DNA of 29,337 nt from an uncultured Oscillospiraceae bacterium. GTDB lineage: Bacteria; Bacillota; Clostridia; Oscillospirales; Oscillospiraceae. The stretch's first letter is position 1, and the number at the start of each line of letters is the position of its first letter. The position numbers were made by a program, and so were the translations under genes. The stretch is taken from contig CAJUFJ010000047.1 in NCBI GenBank assembly GCA_910585815.1, positions 1-29,337 of the forward strand, given 5' to 3'. The notes beneath the pieces are model-generated. The model worked only from the letters and a program-made list of their open reading frames with translations. It was not told where the DNA came from and ran no database searches. This document shows, one piece after another, positions 15,024 to 23,726 of this stretch.

Positions 15024-16382
15024 ATGCCCACAGAGACGGACGAATTACTGTTTAAGCAGCTGCCCCACAGCGTGGAGGCGGAGCAGGCGGTTTTAGGCTC
15101 CATGCTCATCGATCCCCGGTGTGTCTCCGAGGTCATCGACAAGCTGCGCACCGACGACTTCTACATCCGTCAGAACAAGGAAATTTACGAGACCATCTAC
15201 ACCATGTTCAACTACTCCCTCACCATCGACCCGGTAACGGTGCTGGAGAACATGAAGCAGAACGGCTATTATGACGAAAATCAGTCCCGGGGTTACATTC
15301 TCCAGCTGATGGACGCCACCCCTACCGCCGCCAACGTGGGGGAGTACATCGACATTATCAAGGACAAGACCCTGCTGCGCCGGGTGGCCGAGGCGGCAGG
15401 GGAGCTGACCGCCATGATTCAGGAGGGCACCGCCACCGGGCAGGACATTCTGGAGGCGGCGGAGCAGCGCATCTACTCCATCCGCCAGGGCCGGGCCGCC
15501 CGGGGGCTCACCCCCATCTCCGAGGTCCTCATCGACGTATACGACCGCCTGGAGGAGCTGGCCGCCAGCGACCGGGCCATCCCGGGGCTGTCCACCGGCC
15601 TGCGGGACCTGGACCGGGCCATCTCCGGCCTGAACAACTCCGATTTAATCCTTCTCGCCGCCCGGCCCGGCATGGGCAAGACCTCCATGGCCCTGAACAT
15701 CCTCCTGGACGCGGGCAAAAAGTCGGGGAAAAAGGTGGCCTTTTTCTCCCTGGAGATGAGCCGGGAGCAGCTGGCCCTGCGGCTGATCTCCAGCGAGTGC
15801 TTTGTGGACAACAAGAAGCTGGTCACCGGCAAGCTCACCGACGACGACTGGGAGAGCGTGGCCGCCGCCGCCGACTCCCTCAACCGCTCCACCATCCTCA
15901 TTGACGACGACTCCAGCGTCACCGTGGCCGATATCCTGGCCAAGTGCCGCCGGGTGGAGGACCTGGGGCTTATTATCATCGACTACCTTCAGCTGATGCA
16001 GTCCGCCGGGGGGAAGTCGGGCAATCGGGGGGAGAACCGGCAGCAAATTGTGTCCGATATCTCCCGGAGCCTGAAAATCATGGCCAAGGACCTGAACGTC
16101 CCCGTGCTGTGCCTGAGCCAGCTGTCCCGGGCCAACGAGTCCCGGCAGGACAAGCGGCCCATGCTGTCCGACCTGCGGGAGTCGGGGGCCATCGAGCAGG
16201 ACGCCGATATCGTGCTGTTCCTCTACCGGGAGGGCTACTACAACGCAGACACCGAAAACCCCAACCTGGCCGAGTGCATCATCGCCAAAAACCGCCACGG
16301 CGAGACGGGCAAGGTGGACCTGCAATGGACCCCCGAGTTTACTACCTTCACCGACATGGAATGGCGGCGGGAGGAGTATTGA
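15024..16382 (+). CDS. dnaB: Replicative DNA helicase DnaB
   Basis: The hexameric helicase unwinds the chromosome at the replication fork (called DnaC in Bacillus subtilis). The 452 residues show the N-terminal primase-interacting domain beginning LPHSVEAEQAVLGSMLID (~12-29). The RecA-like domain follows, with GLSTGLRDLDRAISGL, Walker A ARPGMGKTS (~213-221), a SLEMS motif, Walker B LGLIIIDYLQLM (~314-325), LSQLSR and SDLRESGAIEQDAD. The end ATGETGKVDLQW-type segment (RHGETGKVDLQW) is also present. The ATG follows AAGGAGG. The stop is one base from the next ATG, so the next gene is probably cotranscribed. Confidence 0.97.
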   Translation: MPTETDELLFKQLPHSVEAEQAVLGSMLIDPRCVSEVIDKLRTDDFYIRQNKEIYETIYTMFNYSLTIDPVTVLENMKQNGYYDENQSRGYILQLMDATPTAANVGEYIDIIKDKTLLRRVAEAAGELTAMIQEGTATGQDILEAAEQRIYSIRQGRAARGLTPISEVLIDVYDRLEELAASDRAIPGLSTGLRDLDRAISGLNNSDLILLAARPGMGKTSMALNILLDAGKKSGKKVAFFSLEMSREQLALRLISSECFVDNKKLVTGKLTDDDWESVAAAADSLNRSTILIDDDSSVTVADILAKCRRVEDLGLIIIDYLQLMQSAGGKSGNRGENRQQIVSDISRSLKIMAKDLNVPVLCLSQLSRANESRQDKRPMLSDLRESGAIEQDADIVLFLYREGYYNADTENPNLAECIIAKNRHGETGKVDLQWTPEFTTFTDMEWRREEY

Positions 16383-16383
16383 G

Positions 16384-17139
16384 ATGCATCCGTATTTCAA
16401 TCCGGACGATTGGAGCCAGGAGGTCCTGCCCCCGCAGTCTCTGCTCCTGATTATCGGGGTTCCCTTCGGTTCCTGTCTGGCGGTACTGGGCGCGCTGGTT
16501 CTCTCCACCGGTATCCCCAGCCTGCTCCTCCTGCGCGCCACACCGGACAGCCCCGCGCTGGCGCTGCTGCGGGCCTACCGCGCCGGACATCTGATCGCCT
16601 GCGCCCTGGCATTGCTGGCCCCCTTTCTCTACGGGACCCTGGTTGTCTGGCGGTTCCGTGTCTGGGGGCGCAAATTGGGCCGTAAGACCGCCCTGCTGAG
16701 CATTCCCGCCTTCACCATACTCGCCGGACTCCTCCTGCTTTCGGTGGTGGTCGGCGCCTGGGGCGTTGTGCTGTGGAGAGCGGAGCTGCCCAAGCTCTGT
16801 GTTCAATACAGTGCGGACATCCGGCAGATCGAGGCGGGGGAGCTGGAACAGATGACCTTGCTTCTGGATGAAAAATCCGTCCCAGACCATATGCCCGGCG
16901 CTCCATCGGATGATTTGACCCTTCACCGCCGGGGCGCCTCCGGGCGGGACACTGATTTTGAATGGGTGACCCTCTACTTTCCCGACACCTTGGACTTCAC
17001 CCCTGTTTCGGACAGCTTCTGTGTTGTCGGCCAGACCTGGGGCTGGAACTGGGCAAACGTCCAGCGGTATCAGGTTAGCTATACCTCAAATTTCCATCTG
17101 GTGGTGGAGATTACGCCCATCGGGGGTGAGGAACCATAG
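16384..17139 (+). CDS. Membrane protein of unknown function (paralogue A)
   Basis: I do not recognise a family. The 251-residue product has three hydrophobic segments (about 20-43, 63-87 and 105-130), then a soluble C-terminal domain of ~120 residues. That domain ends YQVSYTSNFHLVVEITP. The same ending (YHISYTTNFHLVTEITP) and layout occur in the next gene, so the two are tandem paralogues. The start follows GGAGGAG in the end of dnaB with one base between stop and ATG. The topology suggests an extracytoplasmic C-terminal domain. Its place between dnaB and tilS is not part of the standard Firmicute order. Confidence 0.8.
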   Translation: MHPYFNPDDWSQEVLPPQSLLLIIGVPFGSCLAVLGALVLSTGIPSLLLLRATPDSPALALLRAYRAGHLIACALALLAPFLYGTLVVWRFRVWGRKLGRKTALLSIPAFTILAGLLLLSVVVGAWGVVLWRAELPKLCVQYSADIRQIEAGELEQMTLLLDEKSVPDHMPGAPSDDLTLHRRGASGRDTDFEWVTLYFPDTLDFTPVSDSFCVVGQTWGWNWANVQRYQVSYTSNFHLVVEITPIGGEEP

Positions 17140-18008
17140 ACAATCAACGCGCTGAAATTGAGACCTGCGCCTGGCGGCTCGTCCGGGAGCTGCTGGCGGG
17201 CATCGGCTGGGGCCTGCTGGGATTCTTCCTGGTTCCGCTGGCCGTCTGCCCACCCTTTGTGGACTGGCTCAGGACCTCCGCTATGGGGAATGTCTCCCCC
17301 GCCCACGATCTCCTCACCGGCTATCTGCGCTCCTACTGGGGCGTGGTCCTGGTATGCGGCGTGGGAGCGGTGCTCCAGGTGCGGCTGATTGTCAGGACAG
17401 TCGTCCGCTTTTTCCGGAACCGTCCAAAGGAGAAACAGCTGGGGGAACGGCTGGAGGATGAATTTATATCCCTCACCTATCTCAGCGGCCCCGGCCCGGA
17501 TCGGCGGCGGCAGGAGGTGAAAAAACAGCTGGACCAGTACAGCGCCGTCGCCACAGGCAGGTTTATGGGGCTGTTTATCCTGATCCCGCTGGCCGTGATG
17601 GTACTGGCCTGGTATGGCACGGTTCTCTTTGTGGATACCCCATCCTCCGCGCCTATCGCCCCGCAGGCCCATATCCCGGAGCTTTTGGCGGAGCTGGAGC
17701 AGGTGGAGGGCGGCCAGCTGGAGACGGCAGAGGTCTGGGTCCATCCCAGAGTGGACGCCGGACGCCTGCCTGGCGCGTGGGGGAGCAGCTACCGGAGCCT
17801 GGTTCGGAATTATCATGTGGTGGGTTTCGATACCGGCGGCCAGTGGGTGGAGGTATTCGTGCCCGACACCATGGGTTTTTCCCTTGATATGGAGCGCCCC
17901 TACCGGGAGAGCCAGTCCATCCTCTGGAACCTTGGGCACGCCCGGCGGTATCACATCAGCTACACCACCAATTTCCATCTGGTAACGGAGATTACGCCTG
18001 TGGACTGA
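17136..18008 (+). CDS. Membrane protein of unknown function (paralogue B), start codon unclear
   Basis: The frame encodes a tail matching paralogue A, two or three hydrophobic segments, and a C-terminal domain of ~120 residues. The first canonical start is GTG at 17259, but that codon lies after a convincing hydrophobic helix (IGWGLLGFFLVPLAV) matching helix 1 of paralogue A. The coding frame therefore extends upstream to the TGA at 17127. In this stretch there is no ATG, GTG or TTG. Candidates are ATA at 17136 (overlapping the previous stop and preceded by GGGGGTGAGGA) or ATT at 17157. I give the ATA-based limit as the widest reading. A lost ATG by point mutation, and hence a poorly translated gene, is also possible. 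Confidence 0.65.
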   Translation: MDNQRAEIETCAWRLVRELLAGIGWGLLGFFLVPLAVCPPFVDWLRTSAMGNVSPAHDLLTGYLRSYWGVVLVCGVGAVLQVRLIVRTVVRFFRNRPKEKQLGERLEDEFISLTYLSGPGPDRRRQEVKKQLDQYSAVATGRFMGLFILIPLAVMVLAWYGTVLFVDTPSSAPIAPQAHIPELLAELEQVEGGQLETAEVWVHPRVDAGRLPGAWGSSYRSLVRNYHVVGFDTGGQWVEVFVPDTMGFSLDMERPYRESQSILWNLGHARRYHISYTTNFHLVTEITPVD

Positions 18009-18028
18009 CAGGCGTCCCATCGACCAGC

Positions 18029-18047
18029 GGGCGGCCACAGGCCGCCC
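18029..18047. repeat. Short GC hairpin between paralogue B and tilS
   Basis: GGGCGGCC-ACA-GGCCGCCC is a perfect 8-bp stem with a 3-nt loop. No T tract follows, so it is more likely a REP-like unit or processing hairpin than a terminator. Confidence 0.6.
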
Positions 18048-18071
18048 CTGCATAGAAAGGCAGGTCCCGCT

Positions 18072-19463
18072 ATGCTGAGACAGATAGAGCGCTTCATCCG
18101 GGAGCAGGACCTGATCCCCCCGGGGTCCACGGTGCTGTGCGCCGTGTCCGGCGGGGCGGACTCGGTGACCATGCTCCACATCCTCTACCGCCTGCGGGAA
18201 AAACTCCGCTTCCACCTGGCCGCCGCCCACTACAACCACCAGCTCCGGGGGGCGGAGTCCGACCGGGACCAGCGGTTTGTGGAGCAGTTTGTCCAGCTGT
18301 GCTGCGGCCAACACCGGCAGGGAGACGGGACCGTCCTCCCCGCCGTTCCCCTGTACTTAGGCTCCGGCGACGTGGCCGGTCAGGCCCGCCTGCGGGGCGC
18401 GGGCATCGAGGAAACCGCCCGGGATATGCGCTATGCTTTCCTCCGCCAGGCCGCCGGGGAGGCGGGGGCCGACCTCATCGCCACCGCCCACACCGCCAGC
18501 GACAACGTGGAGACCATCCTGTTCCACCTGGCCCGGGGCTCCGGCCTGCGGGGGCTGGGGGGCATCCTCCCCAAACGGGAGGAGATCATCCGCCCCCTGC
18601 TCACCACCACCCGCCCCCAGGTGGAGGACTACCTGCGCCGCCACTCCCTGCCCCACATGGAGGACAGCTCCAACCAGAACGACGACTACACCCGCAACCG
18701 CATCCGCCACCAGGTGCTGCCCGTGCTGGAGGAGGTCTCCCCCGGCTTTCTGGCCCGGATGGCGGACACCGCCGCCCTCCTCCGGGCGGACGAGGCCGTC
18801 CTCACCGGCCAGGCCCGGGAGCTGGCCAATCGGGCCGTCCCCCGGGAGGGAGGACTGGCCATCGACGCGGCGATTGTGGCCGCCGCCCCCGACCCCATCG
18901 CCAGCCGGACGCTCCGGCTGCTGCTGGGCCGGCTGTGGGGCGGGGATCAGAACTGCTCCGCCGCCCACCTCAGCGCCCTGCTGCGGCTGTGCCGGGGGGA
19001 GGCTCCCTCCGGGCAGGTCCACCTCCCCCATGGCACCAACGCCCGGCGGGACTATGACGTCCTCCTGTTCGTCCCCCGGCTGGGCCCCATCCCCCTGGAG
19101 GCGGGGCCCCTGCCCCTCCCCGGTGTGCTGGACTGCGGCCCCTGGCGGGTCTTCTGCACCCAGGAGGATTACCACGGCCAGCCCCAGGGCCCCTGGGACT
19201 TCTGGCTGGACCGGGAGGCCGTTCCCGCCCTGGGCCTGCGGCCCCGGAGCACCGGCGACCGGCTCACCCCCCCGGGACGGCTGGGCAAGACGGTAAAAAA
19301 ATGGATGATTGAGGAAAAGCTGCCCCGCTTCCAGCGGGAGGTGCTGCCCGTCTTCCACTGCGGGGGACAGGTGGCCGCCGTGGCCGGCCTGGGTCCCGAC
19401 CGGGCCTTTGCCGCGCAGGAGGGCCGGTCGGCCTGGCATATTGTGGTCGTCCCTTTGGAATGA
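18072..19463 (+). CDS. tilS: tRNA(Ile)-lysidine synthase
   Basis: TilS adds lysine to C34 of the CAU-anticodon tRNA-Ile in an ATP-dependent reaction, allowing AUA reading. The 463-residue protein has the N-type ATP-pyrophosphatase P-loop SGGADS (26-31). It also has HYNHQLRG (~56), a family alignment at ARDMRYAFLRQ and the ATAHTASDNVETILFHLARGSG block typical of TilS. DNDYTRNRIRH-type sequence (DDYTRNRIRHQVLPVL) and a C-terminal TilS_C domain with RLGKTVKKWMIEEKLPR complete the match. The start follows AAAGG. With hpt and ftsH downstream it forms the conserved Firmicute tilS-hpt-ftsH order. Confidence 0.95.
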   Translation: MLRQIERFIREQDLIPPGSTVLCAVSGGADSVTMLHILYRLREKLRFHLAAAHYNHQLRGAESDRDQRFVEQFVQLCCGQHRQGDGTVLPAVPLYLGSGDVAGQARLRGAGIEETARDMRYAFLRQAAGEAGADLIATAHTASDNVETILFHLARGSGLRGLGGILPKREEIIRPLLTTTRPQVEDYLRRHSLPHMEDSSNQNDDYTRNRIRHQVLPVLEEVSPGFLARMADTAALLRADEAVLTGQARELANRAVPREGGLAIDAAIVAAAPDPIASRTLRLLLGRLWGGDQNCSAAHLSALLRLCRGEAPSGQVHLPHGTNARRDYDVLLFVPRLGPIPLEAGPLPLPGVLDCGPWRVFCTQEDYHGQPQGPWDFWLDREAVPALGLRPRSTGDRLTPPGRLGKTVKKWMIEEKLPRFQREVLPVFHCGGQVAAVAGLGPDRAFAAQEGRSAWHIVVVPLE

Positions 19464-19466
19464 CCT

Positions 19467-19540
19467 TGTGGGGCGGAACGACCTCGGCCCGCCGCCATGG
19501 CATTTTTATAAGAACGGCGCGCCGGAGCTGCCGCGCCCTA
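19467..19540. repeat. Second copy of the TGTGGGGCGG element
   Basis: Starts TGTGGGGCGGAACGACCTCG, differing by one base from the nested element at 14836. An internal GGCGCGCC word is shared, and the right end (CCGCGCCC) is degenerate. It fills the tilS-hpt gap. Confidence 0.7.
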
Positions 19541-19563
19541 AAAATGAAAGGAAGAAAATTTCC

Positions 19564-20106
19564 ATGTTAGAGAAGGACATTCAGGAGATATTATTTACAG
19601 AGGAACAGCTGAAAAACCGGGTGAACGAGATCGCCCGGCAGATCGAGGCGGACTACGCCGGCAAGGAGGTCATGCTCATCAGCGTGCTGCGGGGCTCCTT
19701 CATCTTCATGGCCGACCTGTGCCGGGCCATCGACCTGCCCTGTACCCTGGACTTCATGTCGGTCTCCTCCTACGGCACCGGCACCACCTCCAGCGGCCAG
19801 GTGCAGATTACCAAGGACCTGACTGAGGACATCACCGGCCGGCACGTCATCGTGGTGGAGGACATTCTGGACAGCGGCAACACCCTGAGCTATCTGTTAA
19901 AAATTCTCAACCACCGCCACCCCGCCTCGGTCCGGCTGTGCACCCTGCTGGATAAGCCCGACCGGCGGACCAAGCCGGTGGACCTGCACTACTCCGGCTT
20001 CACCATCCCCGACGCCTTTGTGGTGGGCTACGGTCTGGACTACGCTGAGAAGTACCGCAACCTGCCCTACATCGGCATTTTAAAGCCCGAGGTATATGGG
20101 GGATAA
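19564..20106 (+). CDS. hpt: Hypoxanthine phosphoribosyltransferase
   Basis: This purine-salvage enzyme joins hypoxanthine or guanine to PRPP. The 180-residue length is normal. The PRPP-binding motif VVEDILDSGNTL (~97-108) is intact. The N-terminal LISVLRGSFIFMADLCRAI and the flexible-loop region MSVSSYGTGTTSSG are typical of HPRT. The C-terminal FVVGYGLDYAEKYRNLPYIG contains the purine-contacting residues. The ATG follows GAAAGGAAG. It sits between tilS and ftsH as in most Firmicutes. Confidence 0.96.
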   Translation: MLEKDIQEILFTEEQLKNRVNEIARQIEADYAGKEVMLISVLRGSFIFMADLCRAIDLPCTLDFMSVSSYGTGTTSSGQVQITKDLTEDITGRHVIVVEDILDSGNTLSYLLKILNHRHPASVRLCTLLDKPDRRTKPVDLHYSGFTIPDAFVVGYGLDYAEKYRNLPYIGILKPEVYGG

Positions 20107-20146
20107 CGGCTAGCCGCCCCCTACACGTATTTCCAGGAAAGGAAGC

Positions 20147-22036
20147 ATGCCTATGAGACGCTTCGGCCTCCGGGACATCACCCTATACATTCTGCTGGCC
20201 CTGATGATCTTCTTCACCTTCACCAGCCTCCAGCAGATGGACCGGCAAGATGCCCCCACCTACAGCCAGATACGTACCCTTTTCCTCCAGGAGCAGGTGG
20301 AGTACTTCACATTGGAGGACAGCACCCTCACCCTCACGCTCCGGGGCCAGAACGGGGGCGACTCCGTCCGAATCACCTACCGGGTGGCCGACCCCGACCT
20401 CTTTTACTACGACATGCGGGAGCTGGTCAATGAACAGCTGAAAAGCGGCGTTCTCAAGGGCTACGACTATCCCCCGGGGGTGGAGAGCTCCTGGTGGTTC
20501 AACCTGATTCCCTATGTGGTGGCGGCGGCGGTGCTGTGCCTGTTCTGGTATCTGATGATGCGCCAGCGGGGGGCAGCCAGCGGCGGGGGAGGCTCCCCCG
20601 GCGCCGCCCGGTTCAGCCACGCCCGCACCCGCACCCTGTCCGACCAGGGGAAGAAGGTCACCTTTGACGACGTGGCCGGTGCGGACGAGGAGAAGGAGGA
20701 GCTGCGGGAGATTGTGGAGTTCCTCCGGGACCCCCAGAAGTTCACCGCCCTGGGCGCCCGCATCCCCAAGGGCGTGCTGCTGGTGGGCCCTCCGGGCACC
20801 GGTAAGACCCTCATCGCCAAGGCGGTGGCCGGCGAGGCCGGGGTGCACTTCCTGTCCATCTCGGGCTCTGACTTTGTGGAGCTTTATGTGGGCGTGGGCG
20901 CGGGCCGGGTCCGGGACCTGTTTGACCAAGCCAAGAAGGACGCCCCCGCCATCGTCTTCATCGACGAAATCGACGCCGTAGGCCGCCAGCGGGGCGCCGG
21001 CCTGGGCGGCGGCCACGACGAGCGGGAGCAGACCCTGAACCAGCTGCTGGTGGAGATGGACGGCTTCGCCTCCAACGAGGGGGTAATCGTTTTGGCCGCC
21101 ACCAACCGGCAGGACATTCTGGACCCCGCCCTCCTGCGCCCCGGCCGGTTCGACCGGCAGATCTACGTGGGTCTGCCCGATATCAAGGGCCGGGAGGAGA
21201 TTCTCAAGGTCCACGCCCGGGAGAAGCCCCTGGCCGAGGACGTGGTTTTGAAAGACGTGGCCAAGGCCACCGCCGGCTTCACCGGAGCCGACCTGGAAAA
21301 CCTCCTCAACGAGGCCGCCCTGCTGGCCGCCCGGGCCGACCGGCGGTTTATCCTTATGTCCGACCTCCACGAGGCTATGCTGAAGGTGATTGCTGGCCCC
21401 GAGAAGCGCAGCCGGGTGGTGACGGAGCACGCACGGAAGCTTACCGCCTACCACGAGGCGGGCCACGCAGTGGTTATCCATGAGCTGTCCACCGCCGACC
21501 CGGTCCACCAGATTACCATTATCCCCCGGGGTCAGGCGGGCGGCATGACCATCTCCCTGCCCGACGAGGACAAGGCCTACCAGTCCAGACAGGAGCTCAC
21601 CGAGCAGATCGCCCGCTGCCTGGGGGGCCGTGTGGCCGAGCAGCTGGTGCTGGGGGATATCTCCACCGGCGCGGGCAGCGATATCCAGCGGGCCTCCGCC
21701 ATCGCCCGGAATATGGTCATGCGCTACGGCATGAGCGACAAGTTGGGCAGTGTCACCTTTGAGTCGGGCCACGACGAGGTGTTTATCGGCCGGTCCATGG
21801 CCCAGGCCAAGAGCTATTCCGAGGAGGTGGCCGCCCTTATCGACGGAGAGGTCCGCGCCCTTATCGACGGCGCCTACGCCCGGTGCGAGGATATCCTCAC
21901 CCGCTGCCGCCGGGAGCTGGAGATTACCGCCCGGTACCTCCTGGACCACGAGGTGATGGAGGGGGAGGTCTTCGCCAAGGTGTTTGACGACCCCCAGGCC
22001 GAGGAGCTGGCCCCCTACCGGGAGAACCTGTCCTGA
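20147..22036 (+). CDS. ftsH: ATP-dependent zinc metalloprotease FtsH
   Basis: FtsH is a membrane-bound hexameric AAA+ protease that extracts and degrades membrane and regulatory proteins. The 629 residues give TM1 (~9-27), an extracytoplasmic domain (~28-115), TM2 (~118-138), then the AAA module. Walker A is GPPGTGKT (214-221), the pore region is around FVELYVGVGAGRVRDLF, Walker B is IVFIDEIDAVG, and the SRH is around LAATNRQDILDPALLRPGRFD. The zinc site YHEAGHAV (His436, Glu437, His440) and the third ligand region (SDIQRAS) follow. Two ATGs (20147 and 20153) share the AGGAAAGGA site, and the second has the better spacing, so the true N terminus may be two residues shorter. No obvious terminator follows before the tRNA promoter. 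Confidence 0.96.
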   Translation: MPMRRFGLRDITLYILLALMIFFTFTSLQQMDRQDAPTYSQIRTLFLQEQVEYFTLEDSTLTLTLRGQNGGDSVRITYRVADPDLFYYDMRELVNEQLKSGVLKGYDYPPGVESSWWFNLIPYVVAAAVLCLFWYLMMRQRGAASGGGGSPGAARFSHARTRTLSDQGKKVTFDDVAGADEEKEELREIVEFLRDPQKFTALGARIPKGVLLVGPPGTGKTLIAKAVAGEAGVHFLSISGSDFVELYVGVGAGRVRDLFDQAKKDAPAIVFIDEIDAVGRQRGAGLGGGHDEREQTLNQLLVEMDGFASNEGVIVLAATNRQDILDPALLRPGRFDRQIYVGLPDIKGREEILKVHAREKPLAEDVVLKDVAKATAGFTGADLENLLNEAALLAARADRRFILMSDLHEAMLKVIAGPEKRSRVVTEHARKLTAYHEAGHAVVIHELSTADPVHQITIIPRGQAGGMTISLPDEDKAYQSRQELTEQIARCLGGRVAEQLVLGDISTGAGSDIQRASAIARNMVMRYGMSDKLGSVTFESGHDEVFIGRSMAQAKSYSEEVAALIDGEVRALIDGAYARCEDILTRCRRELEITARYLLDHEVMEGEVFAKVFDDPQAEELAPYRENLS

Positions 22037-22075
22037 GATTTTTCATTTTTCTTTGGTAATTCGGAAAATTCCCCC

Positions 22076-22104
22076 TTTACAAATATGCTCAAAGGTGCTA
22101 TACT
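22076..22104 (+). promoter_or_regulatory. Predicted promoter of tRNA-Arg, with flanking inverted repeat
   Basis: TTTACA (22076-22081), 17-bp spacer and TATACT (22099-22104) with TGC ahead. The -10 lies in the loop of an inverted repeat TCAAAGGTGC (22089-22098) / GCGCCTTTGA (22111-22120) with one mismatch. Confidence 0.75.
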
Positions 22105-22125
22105 AACATAGCGCCTTTGAGATGT

Positions 22126-22202
22126 GCGTCCGTAGTTCAATTGGATAGAGCGTCAGATTCCGGTTCTGAATGTTGGGGGTTCGAGTCCCTTCGGGCGTGC
22201 CA
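22126..22202 (+). tRNA. tRNA-Arg, anticodon CCG
   Basis: A 77-base cloverleaf including the encoded CCA. Acceptor arms GCGTCCG and CGGGCGT pair (two G-U). The anticodon stem TCAGA/TCTGA closes the loop TTCCGGT, giving anticodon CCG, which reads CGG (Arg). The T arm GGGGG-TTCGAGT-CCCTT carries the TTCGA signature, and the D arm contains AGTTCAATTGGATAGAGC. Low-GC mobile DNA starts directly after the CCA, so its 3' end is a likely integration target. Confidence 0.96.
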
Positions 22203-22406
22203 ATTGAATTAGGGTAGGAGTATTGAACAGTTTATTTGGACTGTCCAATATTTCTACCCTCATTCTATCTTAAAAACGCTTGTGCTGTCAGGCTTTTTCT
22301 ATATTTCTTCACGGATAACCAAGATGGACAGCCAATGACGGAATCTCTGAAATCTATGATTGAAAATAGGGAAATTGCCGCTTTTGAACCCCTTATCTAA
22401 ATCAGT
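22203..22406 (+). other. Left end of the low-GC island: stem-loop and an orphan reading frame remnant
   Basis: Eight bases after the tRNA is a long imperfect stem-loop (22211-22260) with arms AGGGTAG/CTACCCT, GTATTG/CAATAT and ACAGT/ACTGT. It has no T tract, so I do not call it a terminator. A start-less frame then runs to a TAA at 22398-22400, including FFTDNQDGQPMTESLKSMIE and ending AAFEPLI. It may be the C-terminal remnant of a gene, but I do not recognise the family. No direct copy of the tRNA 3' end is seen elsewhere in the window. Confidence 0.4.
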
Positions 22407-23538
22407 CTATGGTTTCTTTTTGCTCTTATAGATGGTCTCAAATTGATCTGGGGTTTTGTAATTAAGTGTGCTGTGTGGCCTTTGGGTATTGTAGAATTCG
22501 ATGTAAGAAGTGACACTTTTCATAAATTGCTGCTCAGATTTGTACTGTGTTCGATAGATCTCTTCCCGTTTCATGGACGCGAAAAAGGACTCCATGACGG
22601 CATTGTCGTGGGGCTGACCAGATTTAGAAAAAGATTGGACAACCTTGTTCATTTAAAGCAACTTGCGGAATGCTTTTGAAGTGTATTGCGCTCCTTGGTC
22701 ACTGTGAAATATCAGAGACTGGGGAGCGTTTCTGCTTTGAAATGCCTGTCTGAATGTTGAAGTAATCAAATAGGTGCTGTTCTTCGGAGATACTCTGTGC
22801 GCTATAACCTTTCGGGAAAAGAGATCAAGGATTGCACAGACATAAAGGTATTTATGATTGATCTTGAAGCAAGTCACATCACTGACCCAGACACAGTTAG
22901 GTGCTTCCACTCGAAACCGCCTTTGGAGGAGATTTTGCTTTTTGGCCAGGCGTTCTTGCTTTTGATAGTCCCGTTTAGAGTAGAGCGTTACACTTTGCAG
23001 CCCCAGTTCACGCATCAGTTCCGCAGTATATTGGGGCGAGACGCGGATTCCCTACTCGGACAATACTGCGGCGATTTTATTTGCACCAAATCGCTGGTGG
23101 CTTTCATCGAAAACTGCTTTGATGTGTTCTTTCATTTCGGCCCTGCGTTTGTCATAAACAGTCACTTCTTTTTCGAAATATGTGGTTATAAAAAGTACTA
23201 CGAGAAACACAGAGGGCCTCACATAGTGCATGGACACTGTACTGGCCATATAATTTAGCGAGTTCCTGTAATTTTCCCTGAAGTGGGGCGGACGCAGTGC
23301 ATCCTACTTTTTGTAGAATCTCAACTTTTTGCTCCAGTTTTTGAATCCGTTGTTTCATTTTGATAAATTCCTGCTGGCTGACCACATAGCCGGAATCTGT
23401 TGTAGTTGTCGTGTAGGGTTTGATTCAGGTATAGAAAGTGCTTCTTGCGATTCCTGTATCAGTGCAGATTTCCGCCACGGATTCTCCAGCCTGGTAACGG
23501 GCAACCAACGATTGCTTTTCTTTTGTACTCCATCGCAT
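22407..23538 (-). pseudogene. IS3-family transposase, inactivated by three stops and a frameshift
   Basis: Reading down the minus strand, OrfA-like sequence starts at an ATG at 23538 (MRWSTKEKQSLVARYQAGES, HTH). After TFYT there is a TGA at 23427-23425 where a tryptophan codon is expected. Coiled-coil-like sequence follows (KMKQRIQKLEQKVEILQK), then the HTH_21 region ...VSRSTFYNHIF with a frameshift near 23170. A TAG at 23054-23052 and a TAA at 22655-22653 break the catalytic domain. The DDE residues are still visible: SDVT, HSDQG and NAVMESFF. OrfA and OrfB sequence here form one continuous frame apart from the lesions. I could not find convincing terminal inverted repeats. It is a dead copy, unless supplied in trans. 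Confidence 0.88.
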
Positions 23539-23726
23539 ATTTTATCTCTCCTAAAAAAAGAATTCATTAGGAGTATACAGAAGAAGTTGACACCTGTCAT
23601 TATTCGATGCGAATATCGATATTGAGCATGAGATGCAAACACTAGGTTCGGTTTCACATTTCCCGGCAGCCTGTTCTGCTGTAAGCTTTTCAGTCAAAAA
23701 TCAACTTTGTCAGTTTATTGCATGAT
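23539..23726. other. Non-coding stretch between IS3 remnant and the downstream inverted repeat
   Basis: Nothing coding is supported. The word AAGTTGACA appears at 23584-23592 and again at 23727-23735, which may be remnants of insertion-sequence ends. ATATCGATAT is a short palindrome at about 23610. Confidence 0.3.

Noticed and set aside
22211..22260. Stem-loop after tRNA-Arg as an intrinsic terminator
   Set aside because: The stem is long but no T tract follows (CATTCTATC). Kept only as an unexplained structure.
22653..23427. In-frame TGA/TAG/TAA in the IS3 transposase as stop-codon recoding
   Set aside because: Three different stops plus a frameshift in one gene, with no recoding in neighbouring genes, is decay.
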